In this document: positions 62,088 to 64,000 of the stretch, piece by piece
Layout: every line of letters starts with the position of its first letter
How positions within the stretch are numbered: position 1 is the first letter of the stretch
Translations under genes and position numbers: made by a program
Source: Neodiprion pinetum
Taxonomy: Eukaryota; Arthropoda; Insecta; Hymenoptera; Diprionidae
Assembly: GCF_021155775.2 (NCBI RefSeq)
Contig: NC_060232.1
Location: 28,589,922-28,653,921 of the forward strand
DNA: 64,000 nucleotides
Direction of reading: 5' to 3'
The notes under the pieces: model-generated
Database searches by the model: none
The model's input: the letters and a program-made list of their open reading frames with translations, nothing else
Told to the model about the DNA's origin: nothing

Positions 62088-64000
62088 CTGTGTAACAAAG
62101 AATCGAATATCTATCAAAATCATGCGGAATTTTGTATTTTGATTGTTTACAAAGAAACGATAATTCCATAAACTTTGTGCTGGAAACCAAAAAAATACTA
62201 AATGCACAGTTGGTGTAAAAGTATTTTAATTTTCACGAAAGAATTAATGCCGTGGTTGATTCCAGGATCATGTTTCTTCGTTGTTGACGATACGAAGGCT
62301 CTCACCAAACCGAAGTAAGAAAAAAACAGCAAATTACCAACGTATCAATTCTAATCTCAACTTGAAAATCACGGATTTGATCAGATGCACCGTGCATGAT
62401 CTACAGTTTATGACTGATTACCGAAAATATGACTTATTCGAAACTCGTTAGGCCGAGGGTTATTGGTAGAACTAAATTAGGAGTAGGCGCTCCGTTGAAC
62501 TGAAATTTTTCAAATTTTCTACTTATTTTGCGACAAGTAATTTACAATTCCGGTCAAGTACGCCAGAAACACTTTGGTAAAAAATGTATGTTTTTGGTTT
62601 GATATTTGAAATCAATTTGAATAATCGTGCGACAATAAATCTCATGGTCAAAATTTTTTGGCAATACGGTGACAAATATAGCTCATCGAAGACTTGCTAT
62701 AACATCGCACGTCACTTTCTTCTTTCAAGAAGCATCTTCAATTAGCTATTTAGCATATGACAAATTTCATGATACTGAAAGTGCACTGAAAAAACTTCTG
62801 ATCGAAACAATCTGCCGAACGGTGGTTAAGGGTGGGAAAACGCAGCTTGAGTTATATACCATAATTAGATATCGGCTAATACAAGCACTTTATACTATTA
62901 ACTGATATTTAATTGTCATGAGAAAATCTGTATCTTCTTATCCGTAACCGCAGTTCTCTTTGATTCAATCAGACTTTTTTCTCTGCGTGACGACCTAATT
63001 ATTTTACGGTGGCGTGAGCTGATACATAAGATTTGGCACATGGTCAAAAGATAAATAAAGCGATAATAACATGATGCAAACAAACAAGTTTAAAATGAAT
63101 AATCTTAACGTATATACGCCCAGCCTCTTGGGAATGATCAAACTTTCTATAATATAAGCTCTGTAAAATTTGTTCGAGAAACTGCTGAATGATTAAGTTA
63201 ATGTATTTCCACCGTATTTTAGCGCGCTGAATACGATGGCGTTGCCCATTTTTTCCTATTAGGTCAGGCTTTCGAGATATTCGATCGAAAAATTGCATTT
63301 TCAATGAAAGTTATACTTTTTGACTCGTATTATCATCCAAACCGCTTCATAAGATACGTTGAGAAAAATTTATGCTCTGTTTTATAATCTCTACAATGGC
63401 AAGCTAATTTTATTTTTTATTTTGTCACGCTTGAAAATAGCTATGAAAAAGTATTTTTAACCCGAAAATTTGATATTTCTCATGATTGTCAATATATACA
63501 TATTCTTCCATATCTTAAATGCTTTATCCAAGATAAAGTCGACTCAAATAACAGCTTAACAAGTGGTAAACTTTGACACAAGAAACCGAAATTTTCATTA
63601 AAAAAAATGCCATATTCGATCGAAAAATTTGTAAATCCTGACGTGATGGAAAAAAAAACGTGCAACGCCATCGCAAACAGCGTACCAAAATACGTCAGAA
63701 ATACACTAACTCATTGGTTTAGCGGTATCTAAAAAAAAAAAAAACTTTCAGTGCCGCGATCAGTTAAAAATTCACGGAGTTTAAATTCAACGATATTCGA
63801 AACACCAGATAATAAAAAAAACCACCTTCTCGAGCCGCCAACGCAAACACAGCCAAGCCAAACAAGACACGGTTCATTTTTGAATGAAATTCGTTGTTCG
63901 CAGAGTAGGTTTGAAACGTCGAGTCACTGGGATACGCAGCTCAGGTCTGGTCGAGATTTCTGTTGACACTGCGAACTTTTGAAACGTCGAGTCCTGGCGG
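62088..64000. other. Right edge: expected 5' region of Ly6 member 4, no exon identified
   Basis: AT-rich DNA with no supported gene. A candidate minus-strand donor (GTGAGA, near 62,303) follows a hydrophobic FAVFFLLRF reading but has no in-frame ATG after a stop. The final 100 bases contain a 16-bp direct repeat (63,910 and 63,978). Confidence 0.5.
63910..63993. repeat. 16-bp direct repeat at window edge
   Basis: TTTGAAACGTCGAGTC occurs at 63,910-63,925 and again at 63,978-63,993, 68 bp apart. Both copies are followed by CTGG (one with an extra A). Two copies could be the start of a longer tandem array outside the window. Confidence 0.7.

Overview
This is eukaryotic, intron-containing DNA, almost certainly from an insect. 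The two best-recognised genes, a ring-canal kelch (KLHL2/3-type) gene and a spaetzle-3-type neurotrophin gene, both match the insect forms. The high CpG content, sparse transposon load and short GT-AG introns would suit a hymenopteran such as a sawfly or wasp, but that placement is an inference and no species is claimed. Gene density is low: about half the window is intergenic or intronic.

Layout. Positions 1-10,988 hold no convincing gene, only a degenerate inverted repeat and small palindromes. Positions 10,989-18,215 (+) carry kelch in eight coding exons. It ends at a UGA that is followed, in the same frame, by a further 477 codons of cysteine-rich coding sequence. This is the dicistronic/readthrough arrangement known from Drosophila kelch, and it is the most striking feature here. 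Positions 18,216-32,838 are largely empty apart from a 314-bp hairpin MITE and a GA microsatellite. Positions 32,839-44,892 (+) are the spaetzle-3-like gene in six coding exons, with an 8.9-kb third-exon-proximal intron. Positions 47,120-47,731 (+) encode a small Gar1/Naf1-domain protein, followed by a possible extra exon.

Positions 49,155-62,087 (-) form a same-strand cluster. It holds four Ly6/uPAR-type, probably GPI-anchored, small secreted proteins. A fifth gene between them has the same signal-peptide exon design but encodes a Thr/Ser-rich mucin-like protein made of 14-residue tandem repeats with a GPI-type tail. The Ly6 genes share one architecture: a signal-peptide exon ending in phase 1, an N-terminal Ly6 exon ending in phase 1, and a terminal exon with the C-terminal Cys motif plus a hydrophobic tail.

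The exon models were built by hand from reading frames, family resemblance and GT/AG junctions with matching phases. Nothing was searched or computed beyond reading the sequence. No metabolic or operonic linkage is expected between kelch, spaetzle and the Ly6 cluster. They are neighbours, and only the Ly6/mucin block looks like a family array.
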